Shown here piece after piece: positions 1 through 9,033 of a stretch of 64,000 nt of DNA. Location: assembly GCA_964509205.1 (NCBI GenBank), contig CAZDVW010000001.1, forward strand, positions 62,001 to 126,000, in the 5' to 3' direction. The notes below the pieces were generated by a model. That model was not told the origin of the DNA, did no database searches, and was given only the letters and a program-made list of their open reading frames with translations. Source of the DNA: Duodenibacillus sp964509205. GTDB taxonomy: Bacteria > Pseudomonadota > Gammaproteobacteria > Burkholderiales > Burkholderiaceae_F. Position 1 is the first letter of the stretch. Each line of letters begins with the position of its first letter. The translations under genes were made by a program, and so were the position numbers.

Positions 1-1789
1 TTCCGTGTGGTGCTCCGCCTTCTTCGTTAGGTGTCTCAAAAATGATGTCGCCTGTCAAATTCGTCGTGTGCTCGCCACTTGCGTTGAGAGACACTTTGGA
101 GTTGCCACGTACATCTATTACATTCGTCGCCTTAACAGTTATGTCAGCATCAACAGCGAGTTGCCCGTGAGAAAAGGCTGAAAAACCAGCGCCGTTTGCA
201 TCTGTATTTTCCACATAAAGAGTACCAGCATCAATTTTCACTGAAGCCGCATCAGAAGGCGCCGTTCCGTCTTCATTATTATTTTGAGCGTGTATCGCAC
301 CAATTCCAGAAGCTTTCGAGACGACATTGATTGTCTCTGCCTGCATATTGATCGTTCCCTGAGCAAGTGCGAATACACCCATGCTGTCGGTTTCAATTGA
401 AATGAGCTCCGTTCCATTTCTGCTTCCGACCTCCATCACAGAAGGCTCAGAAGCCTGAAGTCCGCGACCACTCGAGGCAATGGAAATCGTTTTTCCACTG
501 ATTGTGAGTTCTCCGCCTTCCTCAAGCATTACTGCCTTGGTCGTAGGCCCACTTTCTTCATCATTGAAACCGTTTGCCTTGATCGATACTGTTTTCCCAG
601 CAGAACCGATTTCTAATATGCCACCTGTCTGTTTAACACCGAAGGCTTGTCCATTAGAGCTCGAGTCAATCTCAACGTCTCCCAGGAATTTAGAAGTCGT
701 ATTCCCCGAAAGTCTGATACCATAGGCAGTTCCACTTTCTGACGAGGCTGTGAGTTTGGCATTCCCATTGACTGCAAGCAACACCGTATTCACGTCACCG
801 GCTGTATAGCTGATGTCAGCACCCACAGCCGCCGCTTTCTCTGAATGCACCTTCGCTTCTAAATTGTTCAACGTGGCAGTTGCACTTCCCCAGGTTTCCC
901 CATAAGACGTGTTGTAGAAGTAATTTGTTGTCTTCACGCCGATCGCGTTGCCGCCGACAGCAGACAAATCAATCTTCGTAGAACCGCCAAAGTTTCCGGT
1001 GCCACCCTCAAAAACAAGTCCGTGGATGGACGAGGCTCCATCTCTGCCATTGGTCGTCACAGTCTCCCCGGTAGATCTTCCCGTGATAACAAGCTCGTTC
1101 AAAGCCGTAGCATCCACCGTACCTTGACTATGCATATCAAGGCCGATCGTTTCACTATAGGTATTTTGAGCACCGTCGGCAAGACGCTCCGTAGCTGTAT
1201 TTATTTCAATATTGAGTTGTTGTGAAGTAATTTTTAGTTCGCCGCCTTGTCCTATCCCGATTCCATAGACGGATTTTCCTGCACTGTTCGAAGATGTTGC
1301 CTTCAAATTAACCGTGTCCGCACTAATCACCGTATCTTTAGTGAGTTCCATCGCCGTGGCCTGCTGGTTACCCCTTCCGGAAATATTTGTTTCAACGGTT
1401 ACATCAAGTCTCGCGCCACCAAACTCAACGCCGTCCGATCCATAATTGCGAATTCCGAGAACGTGAGCACCGCTTCCTGAGTTAGCCGTCAAATTAATGG
1501 CGGCATTTTCAAGTTTTCCTGAAGCACCAGCGAGAATCTCTAAACCAATTGCGCCGTCAACATCGTCTCTATCATAGGAAATATCACTATTGGATAAAGT
1601 CGGCTGAGCATCCTGCCACACATTGGATATATCGTATTCGGCAGCCAAGCTGGAACCTGCAATCAACGACAAAGCAGCAACCGCCAATACGGTTTTAGTG
1701 CCTTTTTTCTGAACTGAACTGGTAATTTCATTGGCAACCATCAGCCCAGAGCGGGCACGGTTGAAGACGACTTTAAAAGTCTTGTTCAT
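1..1789 (-). CDS. Autotransporter adhesin-like protein, N-terminal part (runs off window edge)
   Basis: About 596 residues are visible; the 3' end lies before the window. The start at 1789 is set by the ribosome site GAGGGAG seven bases upstream and by an extended signal peptide region beginning MNKTFKVVFNRARSG, the hallmark of very large type V secreted proteins, followed by a hydrophobic stretch ending near SSLAA (about residues 33-50). The passenger is Ser/Thr/Asn/Gly/Ala-rich with recurring short beta-strand patterns such as LTISGKTISI and VNGNAKLTAS, typical of a beta-helix passenger carried to the cell surface. No protease motif and no beta-barrel is seen in the visible part. The extended signal and repeats are seen; adhesion as the role is inference. 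It is transcribed away from sspA. Confidence 0.85.
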   Translation of the reverse strand, partial: MNKTFKVVFNRARSGLMVANEITSSVQKKGTKTVLAVAALSLIAGSSLAAEYDISNVWQDAQPTLSNSDISYDRDDVDGAIGLEILAGASGKLENAAINLTANSGSGAHVLGIRNYGSDGVEFGGARLDVTVETNISGRGNQQATAMELTKDTVISADTVNLKATSSNSAGKSVYGIGIGQGGELKITSQQLNIEINTATERLADGAQNTYSETIGLDMHSQGTVDATALNELVITGRSTGETVTTNGRDGASSIHGLVFEGGTGNFGGSTKIDLSAVGGNAIGVKTTNYFYNTSYGETWGSATATLNNLEAKVHSEKAAAVGADISYTAGDVNTVLLAVNGNAKLTASSESGTAYGIRLSGNTTSKFLGDVEIDSSSNGQAFGVKQTGGILEIGSAGKTVSIKANGFNDEESGPTTKAVMLEEGGELTISGKTISIASSGRGLQASEPSVMEVGSRNGTELISIETDSMGVFALAQGTINMQAETINVVSKASGIGAIHAQNNNEDGTAPSDAASVKIDAGTLYVENTDANGAGFSAFSHGQLAVDADITVKATNVIDVRGNSKVSLNASGEHTTNLTGDIIFETPNEEGGAPHG

Positions 1790-1910
1790 TTGAGTACTCC
1801 CTCTCAAAAAAATGACACCTCCACTGGAAGGTGTTTTATGGCAAATTTTCTTCCCCTCGCACAGTGTCCTAAAAAAGACACCCTGCCGTCCTTTCCCCAA
1901 AGGACAGCAG
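1790..1910 (-). promoter_or_regulatory. Structured 5' leader of the autotransporter with terminator-like hairpin
   Basis: Reading the minus strand toward the gene there are three stem-loops. The first (1883-1910) has a 4+7 bp stem with loop GGGG, the second is GTGTC/GACAC (1864-1881), and the third is ACACCT/AGGTGT (1815-1834). The third is followed directly by CATTTTTTT and then the ribosome site. A hairpin plus U-run between promoter and start codon could act as an attenuator. It matches no riboswitch class I recognise. Confidence 0.45.
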
Positions 1911-2350
1911 ATAAGGACTCAAGCCGTCAGCGCATGCAAAATCCAACATGCAACTCTTTTCTCGAATCCATGAAGAGACAAAAAAGATTATGCCCTCCCT
2001 TAGTTTCATCGTCACGCATTGACACTTAACCAAAAAAACGCTGTGCGCAAATGCCACAGTTCACACAAGAAAACCATGCAGATTATTAAAAACTGTGATA
2101 GGCAAATAACGTCCCAAAATTTGGACATCAGAGCAAATAAAAAATTTTCTCATAAGACTTTCTCATCTGGTTTTGTTTTTCATAACCACAAAAAGTCGGC
2201 TTAAGCTGTTTTTCAATTTAAATCAATGCACTAAATCGAGATTTCAGCCGATTTTTTCTCTCTTTCTTATAATTGCACACTTCTCTGACCTGAAGCCTTC
2301 AGACAGGTCAGTTGCGTTTTGATGATTGTTCTTGTAAGGAAAATTTCTCC
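1911..2350. other. Divergent intergenic region between autotransporter and sspA
   Basis: About 440 bases without a convincing gene. It must hold the promoters of both divergent genes. Just before sspA lies an inverted repeat GACCTG/CAGGTC (2287-2309), and AAGGA at 2336-2340 serves as the sspA ribosome site. The short reading frames here look random. Confidence 0.5.
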
Positions 2351-2956
2351 ATGATGGTTTTGTACTCAGGCTCAACATGCCCGTTTTCCCACCGTTGCCG
2401 CTTCGTGCTCTGTGAAAAAGGATGCGATTTCGAAATCAACGACATCGACATGTTCAATAAGCCTCCGGAAATCGATGCCATGAACCCGTACGGAGAACTT
2501 CCCATTTTGATTGAACGCGACTTGACGCTCTACCAATCAAATATCATCAACGAGTACATTGATGAACGATTCCCGCATCCGCAACTGATGCCGGCCGATC
2601 CCATTCAGCGCGCCAGAGCACGTCTTTTTATCTACACATTTGAGCGCGAACTTTTTAGTTTTGTGCGCGTGTTGGAGCGTCGTGAAGAAACAGAGGCAAG
2701 AAAATCCGTCGCTCGCGAACAAATCCGCGAGCAACTTGTGCAGCTTTCTCCCGTCCTTGCGAAGAACAAATTCCTGATGGGGGAAGATTTCACAATGCTC
2801 GACATTACGCTGGCTCCGCTTCTTTGGCGCCTGGATCACTATGAAATCGAAATGCCGAGAACGGCAGCCCCGTTGCTGAAATACGCCGAAAGCGTGTTCT
2901 CTCGCAATGCCTTTATCGATTCAATGACGCCTTCAGAAAAGGTCATGCGTCGCTAG
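2351..2956 (+). CDS. sspA: Stringent starvation protein A
   Basis: A 202-residue RNA polymerase-associated protein with a glutathione S-transferase fold. The N-terminal thioredoxin-like half starts MMVLYSGSTCPFSHRC and contains the family stretches NPYGELPIL and YQSNIINEYIDERFPHPQL; the C-terminal helical domain begins at PADPIQRARARLF. The start at 2351 is chosen over an upstream in-frame ATG at 2312 because family members begin MMVLYSG and AAGGA lies ten bases upstream. SspA homologues bind RNA polymerase and alter transcription in stationary phase and stress. sspB follows 32 bases later, the usual sspAB order. Confidence 0.95.
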   Translation: MMVLYSGSTCPFSHRCRFVLCEKGCDFEINDIDMFNKPPEIDAMNPYGELPILIERDLTLYQSNIINEYIDERFPHPQLMPADPIQRARARLFIYTFERELFSFVRVLERREETEARKSVAREQIREQLVQLSPVLAKNKFLMGEDFTMLDITLAPLLWRLDHYEIEMPRTAAPLLKYAESVFSRNAFIDSMTPSEKVMRR

Positions 2957-2988
2957 TGCCCGTCTGCTGAACAAATGCGAGTGTGATT

Positions 2989-3390
2989 ATGAGTGATACG
3001 TTTGTCAGTCCCCTTTCCAAACCGTCTTTTCGCGTTCACATTGTGCGCGCCCTTTTGGATTGGTGTGAAGAAGAAGGTTACACGCCCTATGTAATGGTTG
3101 ATGTTGACGATTCCTGCGTTGTTCCGAAGGAATATGTCAATCCGGACAATTCCATCGTTCTTTGCGTATCAGCACTGGCAACGCATAATTTCGATTTGGA
3201 TAAGGAAGCGATGCGCTTTCAAACCCGTTTCGGAGAATCCATTTGCACGCTCTGCATTCCGTTAGGAAGAATCAAGGCCATTTATCCAAAGGAAAATACT
3301 GATCTTGCTAGTTACTTTCCGGTTTTAGACTGTGAAAAGCCAAAAAATCGCAAAGACGACGAGAATATTCCGGTATTTACCAAACTTTGA
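2989..3390 (+). CDS. sspB: Stringent starvation protein B, ClpXP adaptor
   Basis: A 133-residue adaptor that delivers ssrA-tagged peptides to ClpXP. The core fold shows RALLDWCEEEGYTPYVMVD near the N terminus, then VNPDNSIVLCVSA and RFGESICTLCIPLGRIKAIY. A short acidic linker leads to a basic-hydrophobic C-terminal tail (IPVFTKL) in the place of the ClpX-binding motif. I take the ATG at 2989; an in-frame GTG at 2983 is the alternative. It follows sspA in the same transcription unit. Confidence 0.92.
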   Translation: MSDTFVSPLSKPSFRVHIVRALLDWCEEEGYTPYVMVDVDDSCVVPKEYVNPDNSIVLCVSALATHNFDLDKEAMRFQTRFGESICTLCIPLGRIKAIYPKENTDLASYFPVLDCEKPKNRKDDENIPVFTKL

Positions 3391-3417
3391 TGACATTTCT
3401 GTAGAATTGCGCCCGTC

Positions 3418-3493
<76 letters not shown>

Positions 3494-3502
3494 CAATTTC
3501 TG

Positions 3503-3536
3503 CCCGAGCGAATGGTTTTCGCTCGGGTTTTCTTTT
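3503..3536 (+). terminator. Rho-independent terminator after tRNA-Thr
   Basis: Ten-bp perfect stem CCCGAGCGAA/TTCGCTCGGG (3503-3512 with 3518-3527), a five-base loop and then TTTTCTTTTT. It ends the sspA-sspB-tRNA unit or the tRNA transcript alone. Confidence 0.92.
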
Positions 3537-3599
3537 TATGTCAAGCGTCAGGAAAGCTGTGCACCGGAGGATACTAACTACTCGCGCAACATGAGCGGA

Positions 3600-3620
3600 T
3601 ATGTTAACCCGTTTAACATA
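3600..3620. repeat. Operator-like inverted repeat TATGTTAA-N5-TTAACATA
   Basis: Perfect 8-bp arms around CCCGT in the 180-base gap between the tRNA terminator and the 3' end of the next minus-strand gene. It is not next to an obvious promoter and has no T-run, so its role is unclear. The rest of 3541-3718 holds nothing I recognise. Confidence 0.4.
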
Positions 3621-3718
3621 CTCAGCTATGCATGATTAAATTTTCGCATTTTTTTAACAAAGCTCACAACAAGGAGACCTTCCACAGAAAGATTCCCTAA
3701 GCCAAAGGACACAAATCT

Positions 3719-5365
3719 TTATACCGATGAAAGCTCTTGATAGGCCACGACTTGACGACGCTCTAGACTGAAAACAATCCCAATGCGGATGAGCGTCCCT
3801 TGCTTGTGGCCTTCTCCGTAACATTGCACTTTGATCTGTTCTAATGCTCGCTTTAGTTCTCGCGGAGCATCGACATCTTTCTCGACAAACTTGAATTCGA
3901 AAATCCAGTGTTTGTCATTAATGAAAACTTCTAGATCACTTCTTCCGTTAGCGTTATGGGTCTCAGCTCTCACATCAAGACCCGCACCCATCACATAGGA
4001 CAGAACAACGCCACGCACGGCCGCTTCACTCACAAGCGGATATCGATCATATGGAACCGAAAGAAACACCGCATTGAATCTCTCGATAACACCCGAAATG
4101 TCCCCGTTTTTAAAAGGCTGATAAATATCAGCGGAAGCAAAGTGTGTATTTTTAACGAACAAGTTGAAATACAACTTGGCCATTGAACTGGAAACCTCTT
4201 TATTGGGGTATCCGAGAGTCAATGTGGAACTAATGGCTTGACGGATAGAAAGGTACCCTGTTTGAAACAAAAGCGCCTCCGGAGGAACATCAGAGGGAAC
4301 TGAAGTGGCCTCGAGTTGGCTAGCATCAAGTTCGACCGGCTCGTCAAACTGTGCCGGATCAATTGTTCCGTTAGCTTGAATCCATTGTGACAACCAAGCA
4401 CTCACGCCACCCGAACCAATCCAATAGTTTTTAAAGCCGTTTTGCGGTGCTGAAAGAAAATTGAGAACAGACCATGGTGCAAAAACATGCGTCTTAGCTT
4501 GTTCATCAAAACTAAAACCATCGTAGTTCGCAACCATTTCTTGCATGAAAGACTCTTTCGTGCATAAGCATTCATTCTTTTGCGCTCGCACCGTATTAAA
4601 TTGAACGAGAGCATTTTCTAAGAATTCTGGAAAGTATTGTTCAATCTCCGAACGCGTGTAACCTAATAATTCGCCGTACTCAGGATCGAGCGAAATATCC
4701 GTTAAATTATTCAGAAGAGAAAAAACACTCACCTGTCTGTACTTTGTAATTCCTGTAATAAAAAGGAATCGCAACGCCCCCGGATAGGCCTTCAACACCG
4801 AGAAAAAGCCACTCATATAGATACGGATTTCGTCAAAGAATGGCTCATTGTTGATATTGTGAGTCAGGGGAGAGTCGTATTCATCAATCAGCAAAACAAA
4901 AGGCTGTGAATTTGCTTGTCTAACCCGAAAAAAATCCCGCAAGGCAGCATAAAAATCATCTTCTTTGCTTAGATCACATGCAAAACCAATGGTCGCAAAA
5001 GCATCACGCAACAACCGATTAAAGCGCGCCTGAAAAGTTACGATGTCAGAAGCGTCTGAGACCAAAGAAAAATCAAGCTGAACAACAGGATATTGCTTGT
5101 CTTTCCAGCTCTTTTCGATAGCGAGACCTCGGAAATCACGCAACCCATGCTCAAAAAGAGATGCGAAAGTCGAAACCAGGAGCGACTTACCAAAACGGCG
5201 AGGTCGAGAAAGGAAGACCGTTCTGTACGTTCCCAGCAACTTCTCAATCAGAGCAGTCTTGTCGATATAAATCAGTTTGTCCCGACGAAGCGTTTCAAAG
5301 GAAGAAACAGCCAGCGGCAATCGTGTGAAATCAAGCATAACGGCTCTCGAAATAAGCGTCGACAT
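3719..5365 (-). CDS. AAA-ATPase-like protein with C-terminal PD-(D/E)XK nuclease-type domain
   Basis: 548 residues. The N-terminal part fits the AAA-ATPase-like family (PF09820): YIDKTALIEKL, a P-loop variant SRPRRFGKSLLVST (about residues 53-66) and Walker B VLLIDEYDSPL. The C-terminal quarter resembles the PDDEXK_9 domain (PF08011): SDLEVFINDKHWIFEFKFV supplies D and ExK residues. These proteins are common and often multicopy in gut anaerobes; their function is not established and nuclease activity is only predicted. An in-frame ATG at 5338 (MLDFTRLPLA) is an equally good start, since neither has a strong ribosome site. The next gene is a divergent orphan. Confidence 0.85.
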   Translation of the reverse strand: MSTLISRAVMLDFTRLPLAVSSFETLRRDKLIYIDKTALIEKLLGTYRTVFLSRPRRFGKSLLVSTFASLFEHGLRDFRGLAIEKSWKDKQYPVVQLDFSLVSDASDIVTFQARFNRLLRDAFATIGFACDLSKEDDFYAALRDFFRVRQANSQPFVLLIDEYDSPLTHNINNEPFFDEIRIYMSGFFSVLKAYPGALRFLFITGITKYRQVSVFSLLNNLTDISLDPEYGELLGYTRSEIEQYFPEFLENALVQFNTVRAQKNECLCTKESFMQEMVANYDGFSFDEQAKTHVFAPWSVLNFLSAPQNGFKNYWIGSGGVSAWLSQWIQANGTIDPAQFDEPVELDASQLEATSVPSDVPPEALLFQTGYLSIRQAISSTLTLGYPNKEVSSSMAKLYFNLFVKNTHFASADIYQPFKNGDISGVIERFNAVFLSVPYDRYPLVSEAAVRGVVLSYVMGAGLDVRAETHNANGRSDLEVFINDKHWIFEFKFVEKDVDAPRELKRALEQIKVQCYGEGHKQGTLIRIGIVFSLERRQVVAYQELSSV

Positions 5366-5533
5366 GGGGCAATTTTAAGGCATACTCAACTTACATTAAA
5401 TGGTTAGAACTTCAAGTGAAACAGGAGAACCACCTCAAAAACTTTAACCGAGCGACAGTTAATATCTTCTGATATCGTCTTCTAAGAATTCGTTTCCATT
5501 TCAAATTTTTCCTGAAACAGCGCCTCGCATTTT

Positions 5534-6112
5534 ATGATCAATCAAAACTTAACATTCACAATCACATTCGAAGGCTACGGATGGTCTACCCTGTGCTTTT
5601 CTTCCGATCAATGGAGCAGAGAATTTCACGCCAGCTACATTGGCGATTCTCCCTTCGATTTCCTTATCGCCTTTGAAAGACTCGACAACGAAGACGATCC
5701 CTCAACGTTGAGTTTTGATGCTGAACCACAAATAACAAAAGTTGCAATAGAGCCCTCTGAAGAATCCGGTTCTAACCCACATTCATTAGAAGAGGCATAC
5801 AACTGTCTGATCCAACTTGAAATCTGTCAAGAAGGTGAAAAAAGCATTAAGTTTCTCATCCCTTTTCAGCAACTCTGCAAACTCTACATCCAAGCTCTCG
5901 ACAGGGAGATTGATCGATTGGGCTTCCTTGGAATGGTTCGATCGTGGGCGTCACCGTATTCGTCAGACTTGCCCATCGGGCTATATCTTAAGTACAAAGC
6001 CATTGCTCTTGGACACTATGAGTTCATTGACTCTCTGAAAAAAAATGAAGACGACTCCATATCCTCTTCATTGAAAGATGAGCTCCGACTAATTGAGGCA
6101 AGACTCTTGTGA
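5534..6112 (+). CDS. Hypothetical protein, no family recognised
   Basis: A 192-residue acidic protein beginning MINQNLTFTITFEGYGWS. The first half is probably beta-rich (LTFTITFEG, YNCLIQLEI, KSIKFLIPF); the second half is helical and contains two Leu-rich segments. No signal peptide or membrane segment is seen. It stands alone, is read divergently from the AAA-ATPase/PDDEXK gene, and is followed by its own stem-loop. An immunity-type or accessory role is possible but unsupported. No strong ribosome site precedes the ATG, so the start is uncertain. Confidence 0.6.
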   Translation: MINQNLTFTITFEGYGWSTLCFSSDQWSREFHASYIGDSPFDFLIAFERLDNEDDPSTLSFDAEPQITKVAIEPSEESGSNPHSLEEAYNCLIQLEICQEGEKSIKFLIPFQQLCKLYIQALDREIDRLGFLGMVRSWASPYSSDLPIGLYLKYKAIALGHYEFIDSLKKNEDDSISSSLKDELRLIEARLL

Positions 6113-6123
6113 CAACCACTCCG

Positions 6124-6153
6124 AAAAGGTGCTCGCTGGCAGCAGCACCTTTT
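6124..6153 (+). terminator. Stem-loop terminator candidate after the orphan gene
   Basis: Perfect 10-bp arms AAAAGGTGCT (6124-6133) and AGCACCTTTT (6144-6153) around a ten-base loop, 12 bases after the stop. The T-run is only the TTTT of the stem. Confidence 0.7.
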
Positions 6154-6319
6154 CATGCGAAATGGATGTTGTTATCACAGCAATTCCTCTTAGTAGAAAA
6201 CGCACGCAACTTATGTTCTTTCCTAAAAACTTTTCGATTATCTTGATCGTGCAAATCAACCGTCTGACATTGAGCGAAATCGCCGGCAGAAACCGCTAGA
6301 AAACCGAAGCAATCTCGCA

Positions 6320-7189
6320 TCAGTGGTGTCTGTGTTTGCTTTTACTAGAAACCGTTGCAATCACACCGGCCGTCAAGATCAACCCCATGCCGATTAAGGC
6401 ATCCGGCGAAAGAGACTCACGAAATACAAAGACGCTGAACAATTCCGCAAACGGAATTGTCGCAAAATGAAAACAGGCGCTGACAAGAAGGTTTCCCTTG
6501 GCATACGCCCGCGTCATAAAAAGCTGGGCAAGCGTCGAGCAGATGCCGACGCCGAAAAGCATCACCCAAATCGACGTACTGTGCTCATGCAACCCGCCCT
6601 CGAGCAACAACATCCCGGCAGCACCCCAAATCGTGCTGACTAGCATGAAATAGAAAACAATCCGAGACGAAGGCTCTCCCAACTGCCCAAGACGCTGAAT
6701 CGTCATAAAAATAATCGGGGCGAACAATCCCGTACAAAGCGCCATCAACATCCAACCAAATGCTCCCGGATTCAGCGTCGGGTGCATCATGATGCAAATC
6801 CCTAAAAATCCTAGGAAAATGGCTGCCACAAGTAGCCAGGGGAATTTTTTTCCGTGTATCAGACAAAGGACGAGCGTTGTCAACGCGATAAAGATTGGCC
6901 CGGTGTAACTCAACGTCACAGATGTTCCGAGCGGAAGATGTCCCATCGAAGCGAACCACAATGTGAATGCAACCGCACCGCAAATAGAACGACACAGATG
7001 CCGACCAAGATACTGAGTCGCCACGCCGATGTGCTCCATGCGCATAAGCGCATAGATAAAAATGAGAGTCAGAAGTGCTCTGAAAAAGACAATTTCAAAG
7101 GTTCCGACTTCAACAGAGCATTGTTTGACCAGCGCCGACATACAAGCGTAGAAAAACGCAGCTGCAAGCATCCAAAGAGATTGGCGCAT
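6320..7189 (-). CDS. EamA/DMT-family membrane transporter
   Basis: About 289 residues with roughly ten hydrophobic helices arranged as two EamA repeats (drug/metabolite transporter superfamily). Family-like stretches include YACMSALVKQ, ALLTLIFIYALM, LSYTGPIFIAL in repeat 1 and LAQLFMTRAYAKGN followed by PFAELFSVFVFRESLSPDALIGMGLILTAGVI in repeat 2. It sits in the inner membrane; the substrate cannot be read from sequence. The frame is open to 7297, but the first 36 residues are polar and basic, unlike a DMT start, so I use MRQSLWMLAA at 7189. It appears to be a single-gene unit divergent from the lyase gene. Confidence 0.85.
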   Translation of the reverse strand: MRQSLWMLAAAFFYACMSALVKQCSVEVGTFEIVFFRALLTLIFIYALMRMEHIGVATQYLGRHLCRSICGAVAFTLWFASMGHLPLGTSVTLSYTGPIFIALTTLVLCLIHGKKFPWLLVAAIFLGFLGICIMMHPTLNPGAFGWMLMALCTGLFAPIIFMTIQRLGQLGEPSSRIVFYFMLVSTIWGAAGMLLLEGGLHEHSTSIWVMLFGVGICSTLAQLFMTRAYAKGNLLVSACFHFATIPFAELFSVFVFRESLSPDALIGMGLILTAGVIATVSSKSKHRHH

Positions 7190-7444
7190 AGATAGTGCAT
7201 CCAGAAAGAAAAATAGTGTACTATCATTTCGCTTCTTTTTCCTGTGGAATGCTTGTCTACGCTCTAAGAATGTCCCTTTCGCCGCTGCTTTTCTCAAAAA
7301 GCAAATCTACTATGCAAATAGCGCATTATTCGTACTAAGCATAACTCAATACATCTCATTGCAATTCGTTTTCCTTAGCCATAAAGAACTAAGACAATTC
7401 CCTTATCGCAACGAACGCCCGCCAAACGGGCAAGGAGAATCGTA

Positions 7445-8950
7445 ATGGCCGATACCATTCAGCGCGGCAAAATTAAGAAAGCACCTGCCGCCGAAGTTGT
7501 TCAATATTTGATCCGCCCCGCCATCGAAGCGGATCTGAAACGTTCCTACAACACAATTCTTGATATCAACAAGGCACACATTTTGATGCTTGCAGAAACA
7601 GGCATCATCACGCGTGACGTTGCCAAGAAGTTGCTTGCGGCAACCTTGCAGATTGAAAGCGAAAAGGATCATCCTTCCTTTGAAATCAATCCAAATGTCG
7701 AGGATCTGTACTTTAATCTGGAACGCTACCTCATTAAGCTCACAGGGCTTGAAGTCGGCGGTCAGCAACATACGGCGCGTTCTCGCAACGATCTCTTTGC
7801 CACAGAAATTCGTATTGACACCCGTAAAGTCTTCCTGAAGCTCTCGCAGATGTTTATTGACCTGCGTCGCGCTTATCTCAACTTGGCACGCAAAAATCTG
7901 GATACCGTCATGTCGGGCTACACCCACATGCAGCCTTCAGAACCCATTACGTTCGCGCATTATTTGTCCGGCGTTTCTGCGGCTCTTGCCCGCGACTACG
8001 ATCGCTACAGCCACGCCTGGAAATCTCTGAATCTGTGTCCTCTCGGCGGCGGTTCGATGGGATCCACCTCGTTCCCGATTGATCGCAAGTTCACGGCCAA
8101 GTTAATGGGGTTTGACGGCCCTGTGCAAAACAGTCTTGACTGCGTGGCAAGTCGCGACTATATCCTCGAAATCTTGACGGCCTTGTCGCAAACGGCCATG
8201 ACCATGAGCCGTACGGCACTTGACCTCTACAACTGGTCGACGCCCGAATACGGTTACATCGAAGTCGATGACAGCTGCGCGGTCTGTTCTTCGATTATGC
8301 CGCAGAAGAAAAATCCGTTTACGCTCGAGCATGTCAAAGCTAAGGCCGCACACATGGAAGGCTTCATGATCGGCGCCTACAACACGATGAAGAACGTCAT
8401 CTTCTCGCACGGACGTGATACGAGCGTGGAAACGCCGCGCTATTTCTACACAGCCCTCTCAGAGATGGAAGCTGATTTCGCGCTGTTGACCGTCACGATC
8501 AATACGCTTTCTGTGCGCAAACAACGCATGTATGACAATGCTGCCCGCAACTTCTGCACCGTGACGGAACTGGCCAACTATCTTGTTCGCCATGACAACA
8601 TTTCCTTCCGCGAAGCTCATGAAATCATTGCGCACGTTGTCGGCGCTATGAACGATGCCGGACTGACAGCCGCCGATATCAATCGCGCTGCTGTTGAAAA
8701 GGCTACAAAAGCACTCTACGGATTTGACACAAAACTCACGGACGAATTGATCCGCGAGGCATTGGATCCGAAACGTGTGGCCTATGAAAAGACCTGTATC
8801 GGAGGAACGGCTCCCGATGAAGTCACGCGCCAGCTTGACTTGATTGAGGAACAAATCAAGGCAGACGAAGCCGCATTGGCCGAGCGCAAGGCGCAGCTTT
8901 CCGGCGCCGATGACTTGCTCGCTTCTGAGGTGAAGAAAGCCATAGCTTAG
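7445..8950 (+). CDS. Argininosuccinate lyase-like C-N lyase (fumarase/aspartase superfamily)
   Basis: 501 residues; cytoplasmic tetrameric lyases of this superfamily release fumarate from an N-substituted aspartate. Motifs of the argininosuccinate lyase branch are present: HTARSRNDLFATE (near 110), SGYTHMQPSEPITFAHY (near 157), STSFPIDRKFTAKLMGF, NSLDCVASRDYILE and the signature SSIMPQKKNPF (near 280). It is about 40 residues longer than a typical ArgH, with a charged C-terminal tail, and has changes at usual ArgH positions (HTARSRND for HTGRSRND, MQPSEP for LQRAQP). The ribosome site AAGGAGA lies before the ATG. The next gene is a Dcu carrier and no arginine-biosynthesis gene is nearby, so the role may be catabolic fumarate supply; ordinary ArgH activity remains possible. 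Confidence 0.82.
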   Translation: MADTIQRGKIKKAPAAEVVQYLIRPAIEADLKRSYNTILDINKAHILMLAETGIITRDVAKKLLAATLQIESEKDHPSFEINPNVEDLYFNLERYLIKLTGLEVGGQQHTARSRNDLFATEIRIDTRKVFLKLSQMFIDLRRAYLNLARKNLDTVMSGYTHMQPSEPITFAHYLSGVSAALARDYDRYSHAWKSLNLCPLGGGSMGSTSFPIDRKFTAKLMGFDGPVQNSLDCVASRDYILEILTALSQTAMTMSRTALDLYNWSTPEYGYIEVDDSCAVCSSIMPQKKNPFTLEHVKAKAAHMEGFMIGAYNTMKNVIFSHGRDTSVETPRYFYTALSEMEADFALLTVTINTLSVRKQRMYDNAARNFCTVTELANYLVRHDNISFREAHEIIAHVVGAMNDAGLTAADINRAAVEKATKALYGFDTKLTDELIREALDPKRVAYEKTCIGGTAPDEVTRQLDLIEEQIKADEAALAERKAQLSGADDLLASEVKKAIA

Positions 8951-8965
8951 TTCTTGTCGCTTCCC

Positions 8966-9013
8966 GCGGAAGACTCCGTTCCCTCCCCTTCTATAAGGAG
9001 TCTTCCGCTTTTT
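8966..9013 (+). terminator. Intercistronic terminator/attenuator between lyase and Dcu genes
   Basis: Perfect 12-bp stem GCGGAAGACTCC/GGAGTCTTCCGC (8966-8977, 8997-9008), a 19-base loop, then TTTTT. The AAGGAG ribosome site of the next gene follows within 10 bases, so partial read-through is likely. Confidence 0.85.
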
Positions 9014-9033
9014 ACCAACCAAGGAGAAACCGG

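Noticed and set aside
1791..1800. GTACTCCC shared between the autotransporter ribosome site and the DUF4143 palindrome half-sites
   Set aside because: Eight shared bases that mostly reflect the Shine-Dalgarno complement; no palindrome and no flanking A-run at the first site.
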